In this document: piece after piece, positions 42,897 to 51,886 of the stretch | Layout of the letters: every line of letters begins with the position of its first letter | Position numbering within the stretch: the first letter of the stretch is position 1 | Assembly: GCF_000174015.1 (NCBI RefSeq) | Contig: NZ_ACFE01000001.1 | Span: 310,001 to 374,000, forward strand | Reading direction: 5' to 3' | Length of the DNA stretch: 64,000 nt | From: Lancefieldella rimae ATCC 49626 | Lineage (GTDB): Bacteria > Actinomycetota > Coriobacteriia > Coriobacteriales > Atopobiaceae | Made by a program: the position numbers and the translations under genes | Notes under the pieces: generated by a model | The model's input: only the letters and a program-made list of their open reading frames with translations | What the model was told of the DNA's origin: nothing | Database searches by the model: none

Positions 42897-45446
42897 GTGA
42901 AGACGGTACTACATATATTTGCACGAGACCTCATAAGAATCCTCAAGAACCCCATAGCCATCATCGTGACGATCGGTGTTTGTATTATCCCCTCGCTCTA
43001 TGCATGGTTTAACATTGCGGCTAACTGGGACCCGTATAAGAACACCCAGACGATGCCCGTTGCCGTTGTGTCTGAGGATACCGGAGCTGAAGTGGGAGAC
43101 CAGGGATACCTTAATGCAGGCTCTATGGTCATAGACAAGCTGAAAGACAACACGCAACTTCAGTGGACTTTTGTTTCATCCAAAGAAGAAGCTCTTGAGG
43201 GGGTTTCTGCCGGCACTTACTATGCGGCAATCATTCTCCCTAAAGACTTCACCTCCGATCTGGCTTCGGTTCTTTCGGGTAATCTGGAAAAAGCTCCCGT
43301 TCAATATTACGTTAACGAGAAAATCAACCCTGTTGCTCCAAAAGTCACCGACACCGGAGCAAAAACCATTACCACACAGATTAACGAAACGTTTGTGTCA
43401 AAGGTAAGCGAAGTTGTTTCCGAGAAATTCATCGGTCTCGCAAGTACCATTTCATCTCAGACAGACACGGCTGCCGACAGAGTCACTGCTGGTTTGCACG
43501 ACACGAGCGATGATTTTAAAAAGATCTCGGGCACGATTGAGGCTTCTCAATCCACCCTCAAAGACGCGCGCACCACACTTGCACAAGCTCAAAAAACGCT
43601 TGATACTCTTATAGAAAGCGCCGATAAGGCCGCGGGCACACTTTCCGACATTACTTCTCAACTCCCAAAAATTAAACAAGATGCCAATACCCTTTCCGCA
43701 AAGCTTTTTTCTTCCCTCATAGAAGGCGGTGCTTCCATAAGCGACATCTCAAGCCACGCGGATGCCGCAGTGGGACAGATTACCGGCTCTGTAGGAAGTG
43801 CCATGGGAACCGTTGACGGTACCGTTGCTTCCGTTCAAAGTCTCGTCTCTACAAACCGTCAGCTGGTAGATGATCTGAAAACCATCAGAGATTCATTGCC
43901 GGCTGCTCACCAAAGTTCTCTTGACACCCTTATTGACGAGCTTGACGCAAGCGTTTCTCAAGAAGAAGCACTTCTCGCCCGCCTGCAAACCGCTTCAAGC
44001 GACATACACGCAAGCAACGACTCCTTGTCCAACCTCTCAAGTACCATGAATACAACGGTCAATACGAACATCGATGCAATACATCAAACGGTGCAAACGC
44101 TTTCAACCACATCAATCCCCGAGTTCAATGGATCCATTGATTCTTTCGGTGATGCAACCTATACCCTTAATGCCACGCTCAGCGCCACAAAACCGGCGCT
44201 TCAACAAATCAAAGGAACTCTCAACCAACTTGACCACGTGCTTTCCCAGGCACAAGATGCAACGCTGCGTACGGAGGACTCGCTCTCAACAACGGCAAAA
44301 ACCCTTGATACCCTCTCTTCAGACATGGACGTCATCAAGAACTCACAGCTTATGGGTCAGCTCAAAGAGGCCGTTAACCTCAATCCAAAAGATATCGCTT
44401 CATTTATGTCCTCCCCGGTAAAGATCGAAGATGACATTGTGTATCCGGTGGCAAATTATGGTTCAAGCGTTACGCCGTTTTACACCAATCTCGCCCTTTG
44501 GGTTGGCGGTATTGTTCTTATCGCCATCTATAAGCTTGAAGTGGACCATGAAAATATCGGAAGCTTTGCTCCTTGGCAAGGCTATTTCGGCCGATGGCTT
44601 TTGATGATGCTTCTTGCAATCCTTCAAGCAACCATCTGCTGTATCGGAGATTTGCTCTTGAAGATTCAGTGCGTAAGTCCGGCTGCTTTTATCCTTGCCG
44701 GCATCGTCGAGGCCATTGTCTACGCCACTCTTATTTACTCTCTTTCCATTGCATTCAAGCATATCGGCAAGGCTCTCTGTGTACTCCTCGTTATCCTGCA
44801 GATTCCTGGTGCGGCAGGCCTTTACCCCATTGAAATGATGCCCGGCTTTTTCCAAGCCATTCACCCGTGGCTTCCTTTTACCTACGGCATCGCAGCCATG
44901 CGTGAAGCAATCGGCGGATTTTATGGGAACTTCTATCTCGAGAACCTCGTGAAGGTCTCACTTTTTATTGTCCCTGCATTTGTCGTTGGCGTCTTACTTC
45001 GCCGGCACCTTTTAAACATCAACTATCTGTTTGATCGCCGCCTTGCGGCAACCGGTCTTATGGCCCATGAGCGAGACGGGATTAAAATCGAGCACTACCG
45101 GCTTTCGTCTCTCATGCATGCTCTGCAAAACAGCGATGAATATACCCACGATGTGGAAGCTCGCGCACAGCGGTTTGAGAGTCGTTACTCTGCTCGAATC
45201 CGCTATGGACTCAGAGCGCTTATCGCCTTGCCCATAGGCCTTCTCATTGTGTTGTTCATTTCGCAAAACAAACTTTTCTGGCTCATTATGTGGATTATGG
45301 CCATCGTGGTCACCTGCGCCTACCTCATCATTATTGAATACCTCCACGAAACCATGAGGCGTAGAAAATCCATGACCGGCCTTGATACACCACATATGGT
45401 CAAAATAATCAGTGCGCAACTTGAGCACGAGGAGCGAGGTGAATAG
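42897..45446 (+). CDS. YhgE/Pip-family membrane protein, first copy
   Basis: This 849-residue protein has one N-terminal membrane helix (IAIIVTIGVCIIPSLYAWFNIAANWDPY), a very long outer region (about 45-510) rich in Ser, Thr, Asp and Leu that should be largely coiled coil, then five helices (from FYTNLALWVGGIVLIAIY on), a cytoplasmic loop, and two more helices near the C-terminus. The YhgE/Pip family is related to ABC-2-type membrane proteins and includes a phage infection protein; its transport role is unproven. GTG start with AAGGAC upstream. Next to a divergent TetR gene, it may be an inducible exporter or envelope component. Confidence 0.9.
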   Translation: MKTVLHIFARDLIRILKNPIAIIVTIGVCIIPSLYAWFNIAANWDPYKNTQTMPVAVVSEDTGAEVGDQGYLNAGSMVIDKLKDNTQLQWTFVSSKEEALEGVSAGTYYAAIILPKDFTSDLASVLSGNLEKAPVQYYVNEKINPVAPKVTDTGAKTITTQINETFVSKVSEVVSEKFIGLASTISSQTDTAADRVTAGLHDTSDDFKKISGTIEASQSTLKDARTTLAQAQKTLDTLIESADKAAGTLSDITSQLPKIKQDANTLSAKLFSSLIEGGASISDISSHADAAVGQITGSVGSAMGTVDGTVASVQSLVSTNRQLVDDLKTIRDSLPAAHQSSLDTLIDELDASVSQEEALLARLQTASSDIHASNDSLSNLSSTMNTTVNTNIDAIHQTVQTLSTTSIPEFNGSIDSFGDATYTLNATLSATKPALQQIKGTLNQLDHVLSQAQDATLRTEDSLSTTAKTLDTLSSDMDVIKNSQLMGQLKEAVNLNPKDIASFMSSPVKIEDDIVYPVANYGSSVTPFYTNLALWVGGIVLIAIYKLEVDHENIGSFAPWQGYFGRWLLMMLLAILQATICCIGDLLLKIQCVSPAAFILAGIVEAIVYATLIYSLSIAFKHIGKALCVLLVILQIPGAAGLYPIEMMPGFFQAIHPWLPFTYGIAAMREAIGGFYGNFYLENLVKVSLFIVPAFVVGVLLRRHLLNINYLFDRRLAATGLMAHERDGIKIEHYRLSSLMHALQNSDEYTHDVEARAQRFESRYSARIRYGLRALIALPIGLLIVLFISQNKLFWLIMWIMAIVVTCAYLIIIEYLHETMRRRKSMTGLDTPHMVKIISAQLEHEERGE

Positions 45447-45447
45447 C

Positions 45448-47643
45448 ATGAAAAAGATTTGGACACTCTTTGTACATGACGTACGCTCCATTTCGCACAA
45501 CGTCATCGCTTTGGTGGTTTGCGTGGGATTGGTAGTTCTCCCCTCTCTGTATGCATGGCTTAATATTGAGGGAAGTTGGGACCCATACGGACACACAAGT
45601 GAGCTTAAAATAGCGGTTGCCAATGATGACGAGGGCTACAAAAGCAGCCTCATTCCGGTAAACGTCAATATCGGTGAGCGAGCGGCCTCAAAGCTGCGCG
45701 AAAGTACAAGTATCAATTACATCTATACAACACACGATGATGCCATGGAAGGCGTTCGAAGCGGCCGCTATTATGCTGCACTCATCATCCCCAAAGATTT
45801 TTCAAAGAACTTACTGAGCGGCCTTGGAAGCGATGGGAAAAGCGACCCGGACAAAGCCGCTGCCATTACCTACGTAAGTAACGAAAAGATCGGTGCCATC
45901 GCACCTCTTGTTACCGACAAAGCCGCTGAATCCGCCCGTACTCAAATTGAATCGGGCTTTACCGATGCCCTTACTGAGGTAGGCGCCGGCGTATTAGGAG
46001 AACTTTCAACCTCTTTGGATGATCCGCATCTCATGAATGCCGCTGCAACGCTTGATACCTCACTCGAGCGTAGTATCTCAACCCTCCATACCATCTCTGA
46101 GCACATTAAACTCTATGGAGACCTTATCTCTTCCTCACAATCCATTGTTTCAAGTACATCGGATCTTATGGGTTCGACAAATACTGCCGCGCAAAACGCA
46201 AGCAACGCGCTAAGCTCGGCTTCCGATGGCACCGACGCACTTAAAGCAGGCGCTTTGTCTGCAGGCAATGCAGTTGACAGCGCTCTCGCATCAACTACGG
46301 AAAGCTTTGAGGCTCTGGATGGCGCCATTGATTCCGCACTCGACACCGCATCCACAACCGCAGCCGACACCTCCTCCAACTTGCGCGCACTTGCGGATAA
46401 AGTCGGGGGTATTGCACAACGTTACCAATCCTTGCTTGCCGACATCAAAAACATACAGGCAGCGCTTCCTTCTCACCTGCAATCGGTTCTCGATGCGCCG
46501 ATTGCGCGCATCCAAGGCACCATTGACACGCAGCAATCTTTACAAGAACGCCTTTCATCCACAGCCGATGCAATCGATAAGGGCGTCTCTGTCTCTGAGT
46601 CCGACAGAGCAGAAATTAAGTCCTTGGTTGCACAGGCAAAAAAGGACGTTGCAAGCACTCAAAGCGAGCTCAAGAATACCCTTAATGACCAGCTTGACTC
46701 GCTCTCATCTGCCCTTGATGGAGCAACATCGAATACCTCAGCTATCTCAGCCTCAATAAATGAGACAATATCCCAGCTCAAAGATGTATCTTCTTCTACG
46801 AACAAAAGCTTGGACTCCATCAAAGAAGATCTCGCCACGGCTCAAAAGAGAATCGATTCGCTTGCCGACAGTCTTAGCACCATCCATACTTCACTTTCCC
46901 AGGCACTTGCCGGGGGCGACCTTGGTGCCGTGCGGCGCATCTTAAGCGCAAACAGTACCGATCTTGCCTCATTTATCTCATCCCCTACACAACTTGAGCG
47001 CACTGCCGTCTATCCCGTTGCCAATAACGGCTCGGCGATGGCCGGCTTTTACACTACGCTCTCACTTTGGGTGGGTGCGATTATTCTTGTGGCAATGCTC
47101 TTAACCGGCACCGACCAGTCGTTTTCCGAATCAATCGGAGCAAAACCGCGTCATAGCTATGTGAGTCGTCTTTTGGTCTTCAGCATCTTCGGGTTCCTCC
47201 AAGCAACCTTGGTGGGCCTGGGAGACCTCTACTACCTGGGAATACAATGTATCGACCCGGTGCGGTTTATGCTGACGTTATGGATAGCATCATTTGTTTA
47301 TGTCAATATCATGTATGCGCTTACCTATGCCTTTGGAGACGTAGGCAAGGCCATCGCCGTTTTCTTGCTGGTCATCCAAGTGGCAGGCTCCGGTGGAACC
47401 TTCCCCATACAGATGCTTCCTCAAAGCTTTCAAAACGTTAACGCTCTCTTGCCGTTTGTACACACCATCAATGCAATGCATGAAACCATTGCGGGCTATT
47501 ACGGAAACGTCTGGATTTCAGAGGTAGCCATTCAGGGAACCTACCTCGCCGGTGCCCTCCTCTTGGGCCTTGTTCTGAGAAAGCCTCTGGTTCGTGCAAA
47601 CGAATGGATTGCCCAAAAACTTGAATCAACAAAAATTATGTGA
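45448..47643 (+). CDS. YhgE/Pip-family membrane protein, second copy
   Basis: The start ATG 45448 (MKKIWTLFVHDVRSISHNVIALVV) has GGAGCGAGG upstream and lies one base after the stop of the first copy. The protein has 731 residues with the same plan: N-terminal helix ending LPSLYAWLNIEGSWDPYG, a long Ser/Ala/Asp-rich helical outer region, a YPVANNGSAMAGFYTTLSLWVG turn matching YPVANYGSSVTPFYTNLALWVG in the first copy, and five or six C-terminal helices. It lacks the extra tail helices of the first copy. The pair probably arose by duplication and may form a heteromer. Confidence 0.9.
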   Translation: MKKIWTLFVHDVRSISHNVIALVVCVGLVVLPSLYAWLNIEGSWDPYGHTSELKIAVANDDEGYKSSLIPVNVNIGERAASKLRESTSINYIYTTHDDAMEGVRSGRYYAALIIPKDFSKNLLSGLGSDGKSDPDKAAAITYVSNEKIGAIAPLVTDKAAESARTQIESGFTDALTEVGAGVLGELSTSLDDPHLMNAAATLDTSLERSISTLHTISEHIKLYGDLISSSQSIVSSTSDLMGSTNTAAQNASNALSSASDGTDALKAGALSAGNAVDSALASTTESFEALDGAIDSALDTASTTAADTSSNLRALADKVGGIAQRYQSLLADIKNIQAALPSHLQSVLDAPIARIQGTIDTQQSLQERLSSTADAIDKGVSVSESDRAEIKSLVAQAKKDVASTQSELKNTLNDQLDSLSSALDGATSNTSAISASINETISQLKDVSSSTNKSLDSIKEDLATAQKRIDSLADSLSTIHTSLSQALAGGDLGAVRRILSANSTDLASFISSPTQLERTAVYPVANNGSAMAGFYTTLSLWVGAIILVAMLLTGTDQSFSESIGAKPRHSYVSRLLVFSIFGFLQATLVGLGDLYYLGIQCIDPVRFMLTLWIASFVYVNIMYALTYAFGDVGKAIAVFLLVIQVAGSGGTFPIQMLPQSFQNVNALLPFVHTINAMHETIAGYYGNVWISEVAIQGTYLAGALLLGLVLRKPLVRANEWIAQKLESTKIM

Positions 47644-47683
47644 TCAAGCGCCTCGACTTCAGCTCAAACGCCTCGGCTTCAGC
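47644..47683. repeat. Two tandem copies of a 20-bp unit
   Basis: TCAAGCGCCTCGACTTCAGC is followed by TCAAACGCCTCGGCTTCAGC, two mismatches, right after the stop of the second Pip gene. Close by, GCTTGTGCCT is repeated exactly at 47701-47720. Confidence 0.85.
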
Positions 47684-47718
47684 CTGTGACAAAAAGTATC
47701 GCTTGTGCCTGCTTGTGC

Positions 47719-49140
47719 CTATACCAAAAGGGCGAGAAGGTCTTCTCGCGTATTGTCCACTTCTCCGGCAAGATATGCTTCAAAAAGTTGCCTGAGATAC
47801 ATCCCCACACTTGGTCCGGGCCCTATATGAAGCAGCTGCATAATATCAGTCCCTGAGACCGCGAGGTCTTGAGGGTTTTGTGCAACTCCTTTTTGTATCT
47901 CCTGTCGTACCATGCGAGAAATATCATCAAGCTCAAGAGCATACTCTCTACACGCCGGCGCTTTTGCAAGAGCATCCGCCTGTTTCAGCTCAATAATCTG
48001 AGTGGCGAGAAGCGCTCCACCACCTATCCAACCTTCATCGAGAGTGGCAATAAAGCGGCGGATAGACGGAATGTTTTTGTCAATCTCAAGATCGTGCCAG
48101 CGAATGAGCTGTATTGCTTGTCGCACCACCGACTGAGGAATTGCCATCGACTCAAGAATGGTTTGTGCCATCTGCGCACTTACCTCCGGATGCCCAAAGA
48201 AATGACCGCGATGGGAAACATCTTCGGAAAAGGTTTTTGGTTTGGCAACGTCATGAAGAAGCGCCGCCCAACGAAGCGCGCATGAAGCCCTGCCCGCACT
48301 GAAAGCTTCCACTCCCGCGCATACCCTTGCGGTATGCTCACAAACGTCGTATGCGTGATATTGACTCTGCTGATCAAATCCTTCCATGGCGGCAAGCTCT
48401 GGAACGGCAGCGGCAACTCCGGCAAAACCAATACGAAGTGCCCGCGCCATGACTCCCGCATCCATAATGGCGCACATTTCGTTTCCAATACGCTCCTGTG
48501 CCACAAAAGCCAGACGAGATGCCGAGGCAGACAATGCGTCCGCTGTTTTCTTCTCAATCGAAAATCCCAGTTTGCATGCAAAGCGAATGGCTCTGAGCAC
48601 GCGCAGGGCATCTTCTTCAAAGCGACTTTGTGCATCTCCTACGGCACGGATACACCTTTGTTGAAGATCATATTGGCCATGGTAGGGATCCAACAATCCG
48701 CGCCGTGGATGAAACGCCATGGCGTTCACCGTAAAATCACGACGAGCGAGGTCCTTGTCGATACTGTCAACAAAGCACACCTCATCCGGGTGGCGGTGAT
48801 CTGAATAGGTGCCTTCAGTACGGTAGGTTGTTATTTCAAGCGGATGTCCATTGACAACAACGGTAACGGTACCGTGCTTGATACCGGTTTCATGTACGAC
48901 ATATCCCGCTGCCCGATACGTCTCTGCGGTCTGTTCCCAGTGCGCTGAAGTGGTGATATCAATATCATGCGTAGCCGACCCAAGCAATGCATCACGAACC
49001 CAGCCGCCTACGATCCAAGCCTCAAAGCCTGCGCTCTCAAGTATTTCAAGCGCACATACCGCATATTCGGGAAGTAGCTTTTGTAACATGTGAGATGCTC
49101 TTTGAGCCTGTGTATCTGTCCCCTGGTTATATGGTGGCAT
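47719..49140 (-). CDS. cca: CCA-adding enzyme / poly(A) polymerase family nucleotidyltransferase with HD domain
   Basis: The class II nucleotidyltransferase core shows EAWIVGGWVRDALLG and THDIDITTSAHWE (catalytic Asp pair), TYRTEGTYSDHRHPDEVCFV, RRDFTVNAMAF, and RFEEDALRVLRAIRFA. A C-terminal HD domain follows (AALLHDVAKPKTF, then HPEVSAQMAQTILE). This is the actinobacterial/Firmicute CCA-adding type that repairs tRNA 3' ends. GGAGCC precedes the ATG. The last codons (EDLLALLV) contain an inverted GCGAGAAG pair (47732-47749). Confidence 0.92.
   Translation of the reverse strand: MPPYNQGTDTQAQRASHMLQKLLPEYAVCALEILESAGFEAWIVGGWVRDALLGSATHDIDITTSAHWEQTAETYRAAGYVVHETGIKHGTVTVVVNGHPLEITTYRTEGTYSDHRHPDEVCFVDSIDKDLARRDFTVNAMAFHPRRGLLDPYHGQYDLQQRCIRAVGDAQSRFEEDALRVLRAIRFACKLGFSIEKKTADALSASASRLAFVAQERIGNEMCAIMDAGVMARALRIGFAGVAAAVPELAAMEGFDQQSQYHAYDVCEHTARVCAGVEAFSAGRASCALRWAALLHDVAKPKTFSEDVSHRGHFFGHPEVSAQMAQTILESMAIPQSVVRQAIQLIRWHDLEIDKNIPSIRRFIATLDEGWIGGGALLATQIIELKQADALAKAPACREYALELDDISRMVRQEIQKGVAQNPQDLAVSGTDIMQLLHIGPGPSVGMYLRQLFEAYLAGEVDNTREDLLALLV
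47732..47749. repeat. Inverted pair of the GCGAGAAG motif at the 3' end of cca
   Basis: GCGAGAAG-GT-CTTCTCGC spans codons near the stop of the cca gene. On the minus strand it is followed by CCCTTTTGG, so it might also act as a terminator for this gene. Confidence 0.88.
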
Positions 49141-49352
49141 CTTCAGGGCTCCTTCCCACCTGATGTGTTCATGAAGTCATCAGCACTACGGGCACGCGTC
49201 AAACGTTGTATTTATCAGTATAAACACAGAACGCTCAAATCACATTCTCAGAATCTTCTCTACGAGCCGTACGTTCCCGCTCAGGCAATAAAAACAGAAA
49301 ATTTGTTCTATTTTTCTCGTGTCTCTCACAAAAAAGCGCTACACTATATATA

Positions 49353-49364
49353 GAACTTATGTTC
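49353..49364 (+). promoter_or_regulatory. LexA-type SOS box
   Basis: GAACTTATGTTC fits the Gram-positive/actinobacterial LexA consensus GAAC-N4-GTTC, with an extra matching G after it (GTTCG). It directly follows TATATAT (a possible -10 box) and lies 23 bp before the start of the radical SAM gene, where a bound repressor would block transcription. Confidence 0.65.
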
Positions 49365-49386
49365 GTTCTCGCGAGAAAGGCCGTCC

Positions 49387-50826
49387 GTGGATACCCTTGA
49401 CAAGCTTTCCATACTCGCAGATGCCGCGAAATACGATGCTGCCTGTACCTCCTCCGGCGTAAACCGAAATGCGCAAAAAGGAAGCTTGGGCATGGCATCC
49501 GCTGCCGGCTGCTGTCATTCCTTTGCACCGGATGGGCGCTGTATCACCTTACTCAAAGTGCTTCTCTCCAATGCGTGCGTCTATGATTGTGCCTATTGTG
49601 TAAACAGGTGTTCCGCCTCGTGCCGGCGGGCAACTTTCACGCCGCAAGAACTTGCCGATCTCACCGTGGACTTTTATAAACGTAACTTTATCGAAGGACT
49701 TTTTCTCTCATCCGGCGTTCTCGGCACACCGGACCATACCACCGAGCTGATGATTGAGTGTTTGCATATCTTACGCAATAAGCTTCGCTTTCGCGGATAT
49801 ATACACGCCAAAATTATCCCGGGAACATCTCCTGAGCTTATTGATACCATTGGACGCCTTGCCGATAGACTTTCCGTAAACCTTGAACTTCCCAGTTCTC
49901 AATCCCTCAAGCTTCTTTGTCCTAACAAAAATACCCAATCAGTCATGGAGCCTATGAAGCTCATTTACCAGAAACGGTGCGCTGAAGAGAATTTCCTTCT
50001 GGGCTTTTCACAAAAGCGCAAAAAATTAACGGGGCCACAAGGAAACCAACAGATCACCGCGCAAAACAGTAGCCCCGGCAGAACCCTTGCATATACGGCC
50101 AAAAATCGTGCCGCTTCAGAAGGACTCCGCCTCTCAGGCAATGGTGCCGCCTATACGCTCCGTCCTCACGCTTCTGTCTCTGCAAGCAAGAGGTCCTTCT
50201 CGCCTGCCGGTCAGTCAACACAGCTTATCATCGGCGCAACGCCGGAAAGTGACAACCAAATTCTCCGCCTTTCTCAGGCACTGTATGCTCACTACGATAT
50301 GAAACGTATTTTTTTCTCGGCATACATACCCATGATTGAAGATGTGCATTTACCGGAAACAAATACGCCCGTACCCTTAAGACGTGAACACAGACTCTAT
50401 CAAGCTGACTGGCTGATGCGCTATTACGCATTTACCCCCGATGAACTTGTTTCTCCTGAAGCCCCTTGGCTCGATCTTGAGGTTGACCCTAAGCTTGCAT
50501 GGGCGCTCGCCCACATCCACAAATTTCCCGTTGAGATTATGGATGCCCCGCTTGAACTTCTTCTTCGCATTCCGGGAATAGGACCGGTAGGTGCGAGAAG
50601 AATCATTGCGGCCCGGAGAAATCGCTGTCTTACCTTTGATGACCTCAAGCAAATGAACGTTACCCTCAAACGAGCCAGACACTTTATTTGCTGTCGGGGA
50701 AAACGAGATCCCCATTCTCCCCTTGACGCTGAGCTTATAAGAAAATTGGTGATCGATGATGCAAAAAAGAGCTCTTATAACAAAACGCGGAGAGCCATCG
50801 AGTGCGCACAACCAAGACTCTTTTGA
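49387..50826 (+). CDS. Putative DNA modification/repair radical SAM protein
   Basis: The GTG start has AAAGG seven bases upstream. The 479-residue protein carries the radical SAM cluster motif CVYDCAYC (Cys64, Cys68, Cys71) followed by a second Cys group (NRCSASC), then FFLSSGVL-like and HAKIIPGTSPELID segments typical of the barrel. Near the C-terminus is a helix-hairpin-helix DNA-binding motif (LLLRIPGIGPVGARRIIAARR). This combination matches the family described as the radical SAM protein linked to uracil-DNA glycosylase (TIGR03916). A stretch of about 50 residues near 215-265 looks like a lineage-specific insertion. Its start is under a LexA-type box, and the next gene is its usual partner. 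The reaction is unknown. Confidence 0.85.
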   Translation: MDTLDKLSILADAAKYDAACTSSGVNRNAQKGSLGMASAAGCCHSFAPDGRCITLLKVLLSNACVYDCAYCVNRCSASCRRATFTPQELADLTVDFYKRNFIEGLFLSSGVLGTPDHTTELMIECLHILRNKLRFRGYIHAKIIPGTSPELIDTIGRLADRLSVNLELPSSQSLKLLCPNKNTQSVMEPMKLIYQKRCAEENFLLGFSQKRKKLTGPQGNQQITAQNSSPGRTLAYTAKNRAASEGLRLSGNGAAYTLRPHASVSASKRSFSPAGQSTQLIIGATPESDNQILRLSQALYAHYDMKRIFFSAYIPMIEDVHLPETNTPVPLRREHRLYQADWLMRYYAFTPDELVSPEAPWLDLEVDPKLAWALAHIHKFPVEIMDAPLELLLRIPGIGPVGARRIIAARRNRCLTFDDLKQMNVTLKRARHFICCRGKRDPHSPLDAELIRKLVIDDAKKSSYNKTRRAIECAQPRLF

Positions 50827-51754
50827 ACCATCTCAGATCCCCACCATCGAGCAACTCAAAGAGCTTTGCAGCTCTTCTTCCCACGGTGTGGCTCTCGTTT
50901 GTAACCCAAGTTTAGAAGGTGTCGTTGCGGCCGTTGGCCTCGTATACCTTGCGCATATATCAACTTCCGAGTTTCGCCTTGTAAGAAGCGATGCGTACCA
51001 AGGACGCCTGGGAGAAACTTGCATACCCAGCCTTGATCCTGCCAAAGAAAGTACCGTCGCTCTTGCGCAAAGAGTTCTCACGGGTTTTGAAAGGCAGCAA
51101 GGAAGAGAAGCAATACGGCGCATTGTTCTGGCATGCGCCTCAGATGAGCCCGATATGCCTGACATTGTATATCGCTTTATGAAGGATGGTTTTTCTCGAA
51201 AAGATCGACTGATAGAACACTTTGTCGATGACACTGCCCATGCCCTCAATGCGCTTGCGCGCCAAGTTGCCACTGAGTGCGAGCATATGCGGCAATTCGT
51301 ACGGTTTTCTCGCATGTCAGATAATTCCTTCATGGCTGTCTTCAAGCCTCATGCAAACGTCTTGCCATTGGCTTCCAACTACTTTGTCCGGCGCTTGGGA
51401 AATGAGCGGTTTTTCATTGTGGATCCCATACATGGTATTGTTGCCTTCCATGCTCCGGAGATGAGAAACTTTGGCATCATGAAGCCCGACAAGAGCAATC
51501 TTGATATCCTCATTTCCCGCAAGGATCTTGCCGCCGATGAACCCTATGTCAGAGCGTTGTGGAAAGAGTTTTATAAAGGAGTTGAGTTGCCAGGCAGAGA
51601 TGCCTCGCAGCGCGGATATGATCTGCGTGCGCATTGGATGCCCAAGCGATTTTGGGAAGGCCTCACTGAGCTTTCCTGCCAAGATTTTCCACGTAATGCC
51701 AAGGTTCCCCTGCGCTATCAGGGTACGTCCAAGAAAGGCTTGCTTGATACCTAA
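50756..51754 (+). CDS. DUF4130-type probable DNA metabolism protein
   Basis: The 332-residue product shows the partner-family features: a start segment ALVCNPSLEGVVAAVGLVY, the ATECEHMRQFVRFSRMSDNSFMAVFKPHANVLPLASNYFVRRL core, FFIVDPIHGIVAFHAPE, and LWKEFYKGVELPGRDASQRG with HWMPKRFWEGLTEL. This fits TIGR03915/DUF4130, found beside the TIGR03916 radical SAM protein. In many genomes a uracil-DNA-glycosylase domain is fused to this protein, but here it ends without one. It overlaps the radical SAM gene by 71 bp, so the exact start (ATG 50756 or 50759) is uncertain and translation is probably coupled. Confidence 0.85.
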   Translation: MMQKRALITKRGEPSSAHNQDSFEPSQIPTIEQLKELCSSSSHGVALVCNPSLEGVVAAVGLVYLAHISTSEFRLVRSDAYQGRLGETCIPSLDPAKESTVALAQRVLTGFERQQGREAIRRIVLACASDEPDMPDIVYRFMKDGFSRKDRLIEHFVDDTAHALNALARQVATECEHMRQFVRFSRMSDNSFMAVFKPHANVLPLASNYFVRRLGNERFFIVDPIHGIVAFHAPEMRNFGIMKPDKSNLDILISRKDLAADEPYVRALWKEFYKGVELPGRDASQRGYDLRAHWMPKRFWEGLTELSCQDFPRNAKVPLRYQGTSKKGLLDT

Positions 51755-51787
51755 ATGGACTTGTCAAACCTATAAGAAGCTAAAAAC

Positions 51788-51819
51788 AAAAAACGACACC
51801 GGAAGTGTATCCGATGCCG
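51788..51819 (-). terminator. Terminator of the divIVA end of the dcw operon
   Basis: On the minus strand CGGCA-T-CGGA pairs with TCCG-G-TGTCG and is followed by TTTTTTG, about 70 bp after the divIVA stop. Confidence 0.75.
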
Positions 51820-51886
51820 TTGTAATGCCTAAGGTATCCGGCACAGAGCATGTCTACGCTACTATACCAATGCCAAGTCAACCGTA

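Noticed and set aside
49371-49380. CTCGCGAGAA palindrome just before the radical SAM gene as a further motif pair
   Set aside because: It contains TTCTCGCGAGAA, but no complete GCGAGAAG or CTTCTCGC; counted only as a near match.
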